The notes under the pieces were generated by a model, which was not told the origin of the DNA, searched no databases, and worked only from the letters and a program-made list of their open reading frames with translations. A DNA stretch of 6,710 bases from an uncultured Clostridia bacterium (GTDB lineage: Bacteria; Bacillota; Clostridia; Christensenellales; Aristaeellaceae), in assembly GCA_946615495.1 (NCBI GenBank), contig CAMOHY010000123.1:1-6710 (forward strand). The letters are read 5' to 3'. Position numbers and translations under genes: made by a program. Positions 4,587 through 6,710 of the stretch are shown here, piece after piece; within the stretch, counting starts at the first letter, position 1; every line of letters starts with the position of its first letter.

Positions 4587-4635
4587 GAATAGGCGGATTC
4601 TTTTTTCTGACAAAGCGGTGAAAGGATATGATGGA

Positions 4636-5214
4636 ATGGGCTCTGTGGTTTGCAACGCCTGCATTTTCTTTATTACGGCCATTCTCGTGCTGCGCGTTTT
4701 TCGGAAGGACGGGAAGTGGAGCGCGGCTAACGCCAGGAACGCGTTTCGCTTTTTTACGGTGCAGAGCAATGCTTTCTGCGCGCTGTCGGCGCTGTGCATG
4801 CTGCTTTATCCCGCCTCCCGCTGGGCCTTTCTTTTCAAGTATACCGGCACGGCGGCGGTGACGGTAACGATGCTGACGGTGTTTTTATTTCTTGGGCCCA
4901 GCATTGGCAGCTTAAAGCCGCTGCTGAAGGGGAGCGATTTGTTCATGCACCTGATTACGCCCCTGCTGGCCATTTTCTCCTTCGTTCTCTTTGAAAAAAG
5001 AGGGCTGGGCTTTGCCGCCGCCCTGCTGGGCATGCTTCCCATTGTTCTCTACGGATGCTGGTATTTGTACAAAATTCTCTACGCCCCGGCCGAAAAGCGC
5101 TGGGAGGATTTTTACGGCTACAACAAGGGCGGCAAATGGCCCGCCGCCTTTGCGGGAATGATGGCCGGCGGCTTCGCCGTCTGTATGATGCTGATGGGCC
5201 TGCAAAATTGCTGA
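4636..5214 (+). CDS. Six-helix membrane protein, Pr6Pr-like, function unknown
   Basis: This is a 192-residue integral membrane protein with predicted helices at about 4-20, 40-57, 70-87, 102-118, 122-145 and 168-188. Conserved-looking polar features are FFTVQSN (39-45) at the start of helix 2, H105 and P109 within MHLITPLL of helix 4, and WEDFYGYNKGGKWP (156-169) before the last helix. This arrangement (FTxxSN, then HxxxP, six helices) resembles the Pr6Pr membrane family, distantly related to eukaryotic AIG1/FAR-17a proteins; I infer membership from memory of the pattern. Biochemical role unknown. The start was set at 4636 because AAAGGA (4621-4626) lies 9 bp upstream and earlier in-frame codons fall in the promoter or precede that site. 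It appears to be transcribed alone from 4558-4586; the next gene follows after 85 bp. Confidence 0.8.
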   Translation: MGSVVCNACIFFITAILVLRVFRKDGKWSAANARNAFRFFTVQSNAFCALSALCMLLYPASRWAFLFKYTGTAAVTVTMLTVFLFLGPSIGSLKPLLKGSDLFMHLITPLLAIFSFVLFEKRGLGFAAALLGMLPIVLYGCWYLYKILYAPAEKRWEDFYGYNKGGKWPAAFAGMMAGGFAVCMMLMGLQNC

Positions 5215-5243
5215 CGCCCCTGAAAACGTAAGGAATATTGGGT

Positions 5244-5257
5244 CGAAAGCGCTTTAA
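5244..5257. promoter_or_regulatory. LacI/cre-like operator upstream of the isomerase-like gene
   Basis: The 10-bp perfect palindrome AAAGCGCTTT (5246-5255) sits in CGAAAGCGCTTTAA. This differs at two positions from the catabolite-response consensus TGWAANCGNTNWCA used by CcpA, and also resembles operators of other LacI-family sugar regulators. It lies 42 bp before the ATG at 5300, a sensible place for control by sugar availability. No convincing -35/-10 pair was found nearby, which lowers confidence. Confidence 0.45.
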
Positions 5258-5299
5258 AAAATGAACCGTTATGCAGCCGGCGGCTGGGGAGGAGAAAAA

Positions 5300-6667
5300 A
5301 TGAAGCAGAAAGCGATGGACGTAAAACTGGTTGTCAGGCCCATCATGGGCTGGCTCACCCATTCCCACTTTTGGGAAGGGCCCTGCCGGGCGGGCCGGGC
5401 GGAGGACCTGACGGCCGAAGCGGAAGGGCGGGCCGCCGACGCCGCCTTTGAAGCCGCGAAAGGAAAGCTCAAAGAAGCCACGGACGAAATTGTGTTTTTG
5501 CCCGCCATCGACGCCCGCTATGACGAAAAATTCGTGGTGGGCGAGGATGTGTTCGCCCAAATCGAGCAGGACATGGACAAGGTGGACTTCTTCCTGTGCA
5601 TGAACTGGCGCATTCCCAAGCTGGAGCGGTATCGCAAGCCCATCGTCATTATGCAGAACGGCAACGAGGGCATCGACTTTGCCGCCTACTGCCGCTCCAT
5701 CGGTGTGGAAGCCCATGTGTGCATGGATATAAAGGATTTAAACGAGCTGGCCCACGCCCTGTGGGTGCGCAAGGCGGTGGCCAACACCCGCGCCCTGGTG
5801 CTCACTGCGGGCGGGCAGCCCACCTTCGGCATCCAAAGCCTGATCCGCGACCCGGAAATCCTGCGCCGGAAATACGGCTTGGAGGTGGTCAAGCTGCCGT
5901 TTGCTTCCATTGTTCCTTATATGGACGCGGTCACGGATGAGGAAGCCCGGCCCATTGCGGACAGGATCGTAAACGGCGCCAAGGATGTGAAGGTAAACAC
6001 CGGCTGGTTCCTGAACGACATTAAGTATTACCTGGCCGCCAAGAAAATGATGGACGTATACCAGTGCAACGCCTTTTCCACCTCCTGCCACGAGCTTTGC
6101 ACCTCCGAAATTCCCCAGAACCGCAAGTTCACCCCCTGCGTGTGCCATTCGCTGCTCAAGGGCGAGGGCATCCCCAGCGCCTGCGAGGAGGACCTGAACG
6201 CCTTGATGGCTATGCTCATTATGCAGTACGCCGCCAACCGCCCGGCGTTTATGGGCAATCCCAGCTTCGAGGGAGAAGAGCTGCTGTGCCTGCACCACGC
6301 CGTTCCCGCCCTGTGCATGAACGGCTACGGCACCCAGCCCTTGGAATACAGCCTGTGGGCGTTTACGGGGCAGGGCTTCGGCGGCAAGCTGCAAATCGAC
6401 TTCACCCAGAATCAGGACGATTTTGTCACCCTGGGCCGCTTTAACCCGGCGGGAGATACCATGTGCGTCAAGGTGGGCGAAGTGGTGCGGTCCGAATTCA
6501 ACGAGGTGTATTGCAGCCCCTACTACTATATCAAAATGGATGACGCCAGGGAATTCATGCACAATCTGGCAGGCTTCGGCCACCACCAGGTGCTGGTCTT
6601 TGGCAATTATTTAAAGCTCATCCAGCGCATTTCCAAGCTGATGGGCTTTCAGGTGCTGGAGGGCTGA
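5300..6667 (+). CDS. L-fucose/L-arabinose isomerase-like protein (COG2407 type)
   Basis: This 455-residue protein has the layout of the fucose/arabinose isomerase-like superfamily, which interconverts aldoses and ketoses with a divalent metal. Residues 1-160 look like the Rossmann-like N-terminal domain (ATDEIVFLPAID; VDFFLCMNWRIPK; KPIVIMQNGNEG). About 170-205 is the LVLTAGGQPTFGIQSLIRDP segment. The C-terminal half holds the presumed active site: CEED with E296, MGNPSF with N320 where the family usually has a metal-binding Asp, HHAVP (332-336) and FGHHQ (426-430) with H428/H429. It also has GYGTQPLEYSLWAFTGQGFG and VTLGRFNP. ATG 5300 was chosen over the in-frame ATG 5261 because GGGGAGGAG (5287-5294) lies 5 bp upstream; a small CAGCC/GGCTG hairpin (5274-5286) abuts that site. 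The substrate is unknown and catalysis is unproven given N320. The next gene starts 2 bp after the stop, so the two are likely co-transcribed. Confidence 0.82.
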   Translation: MKQKAMDVKLVVRPIMGWLTHSHFWEGPCRAGRAEDLTAEAEGRAADAAFEAAKGKLKEATDEIVFLPAIDARYDEKFVVGEDVFAQIEQDMDKVDFFLCMNWRIPKLERYRKPIVIMQNGNEGIDFAAYCRSIGVEAHVCMDIKDLNELAHALWVRKAVANTRALVLTAGGQPTFGIQSLIRDPEILRRKYGLEVVKLPFASIVPYMDAVTDEEARPIADRIVNGAKDVKVNTGWFLNDIKYYLAAKKMMDVYQCNAFSTSCHELCTSEIPQNRKFTPCVCHSLLKGEGIPSACEEDLNALMAMLIMQYAANRPAFMGNPSFEGEELLCLHHAVPALCMNGYGTQPLEYSLWAFTGQGFGGKLQIDFTQNQDDFVTLGRFNPAGDTMCVKVGEVVRSEFNEVYCSPYYYIKMDDAREFMHNLAGFGHHQVLVFGNYLKLIQRISKLMGFQVLEG

Positions 6668-6669
6668 GG

Positions 6670-6710
6670 ATGATCTACCTGAATCAGGCGGCGTCCACCT
6701 GGCCCAAGCC
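6670..6710 (+). CDS. Class V aminotransferase / cysteine-desulfurase-like protein, 5' end only
   Basis: The visible 14 codons read MIYLNQAASTWPKP, which closely follows the N-terminus of class V PLP-dependent enzymes of the cysteine desulfurase group (typically IYLDNAATTxPKP). The PLP lysine and all later motifs lie beyond the window, so activity cannot be judged. Asn-Gln replaces the common Asp-Asn; I believe this is a known variant in some desulfurase-like subfamilies. GGAGG (6658-6662), inside the end of the upstream gene, is 7 bp before the ATG, and the 2-bp gap indicates translation coupled to the isomerase-like gene. Confidence 0.75.
   Translation, partial: MIYLNQAASTWPK

Noticed and set aside
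4552..4635. Longer N-terminus for the membrane protein from TTG 4552 or ATG 4585
   Set aside because: Both lie within the TTGCCC-N17-TATAAT promoter, upstream of the expected transcription start; the only good RBS serves ATG 4636.
5261..5299. Start of the isomerase-like gene at ATG 5261
   Set aside because: No ribosome site precedes it, and the 13 extra residues include the sequence that forms the GGGGAGGAG site for ATG 5300.
5738..6586. Minus-strand open frame (282 codons) opposite the isomerase-like gene
   Set aside because: The composition is typical of GC-rich antisense shadow and the sense frame has clear family motifs.

Overview
The window looks like chromosome from an anaerobic Firmicute of class Clostridia, probably an uncultured gut-type lineage. 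This is inferred from protein style and gene organisation: short signal peptides of the MKKLxxxLLAL type, secreted SH3-like and YARHG proteins, an ECF sigma factor paired with a zinc-finger membrane anti-sigma factor, strong AGGAGG-type ribosome binding sites and fairly GC-rich coding sequence. No rRNA, tRNA, CRISPR array, phage or transposase gene is visible. All recognised genes are on the + strand.

Layout. Bases 1-476 hold no convincing gene. They contain an inverted arrangement of a modular palindromic repeat (family 1: one clipped copy facing left, two tandem copies facing right), each copy starting at a TATAAT box, around a central AT-rich region with a strong hairpin. Next come two secreted proteins in a likely operon (477-1100, two SH3-like domains; 1145-1711, unknown), closed by a hairpin at 1731-1763. 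A third secreted protein (1826-2755) has a YARHG domain and two SH3-like regions. Bases 2756-3101 hold a second kind of structured repeat (family 2, copy 1), a 12-bp-stem hairpin and two promoters for the next operon, one housekeeping-like and one ECF-type. The operon encodes an ECF sigma factor (3102-3590) and its anti-sigma factor (3587-4321), overlapping by 4 bp. Bases 4322-4635 hold family 2 copy 2 and two back-to-back promoters. Then come a six-helix membrane protein resembling the Pr6Pr group (4636-5214), a fucose/arabinose-isomerase-like protein (5300-6667) with a LacI/cre-like palindrome upstream, and the first 14 codons of a cysteine-desulfurase-like class V aminotransferase (6670 onward, cut by the window edge).

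How the parts may work together. The sigma/anti-sigma pair is a classic envelope-signal module: the membrane protein would hold the sigma factor until a signal frees it, and the TGTAAC-N16-CGTC site upstream would let the sigma factor switch on its own operon. The secreted SH3-like and YARHG proteins probably act at the cell wall or outside it. No copy of the ECF-type site was seen upstream of them, so direct control by this sigma factor is not supported here. The isomerase-like and aminotransferase-like genes are 2 bp apart and probably co-transcribed.

The least ordinary content is non-coding. There are two unrelated families of multi-hairpin intergenic repeats. In both, differences between copies tend to preserve base pairing, which suggests they are selected or propagated as folded DNA or RNA.
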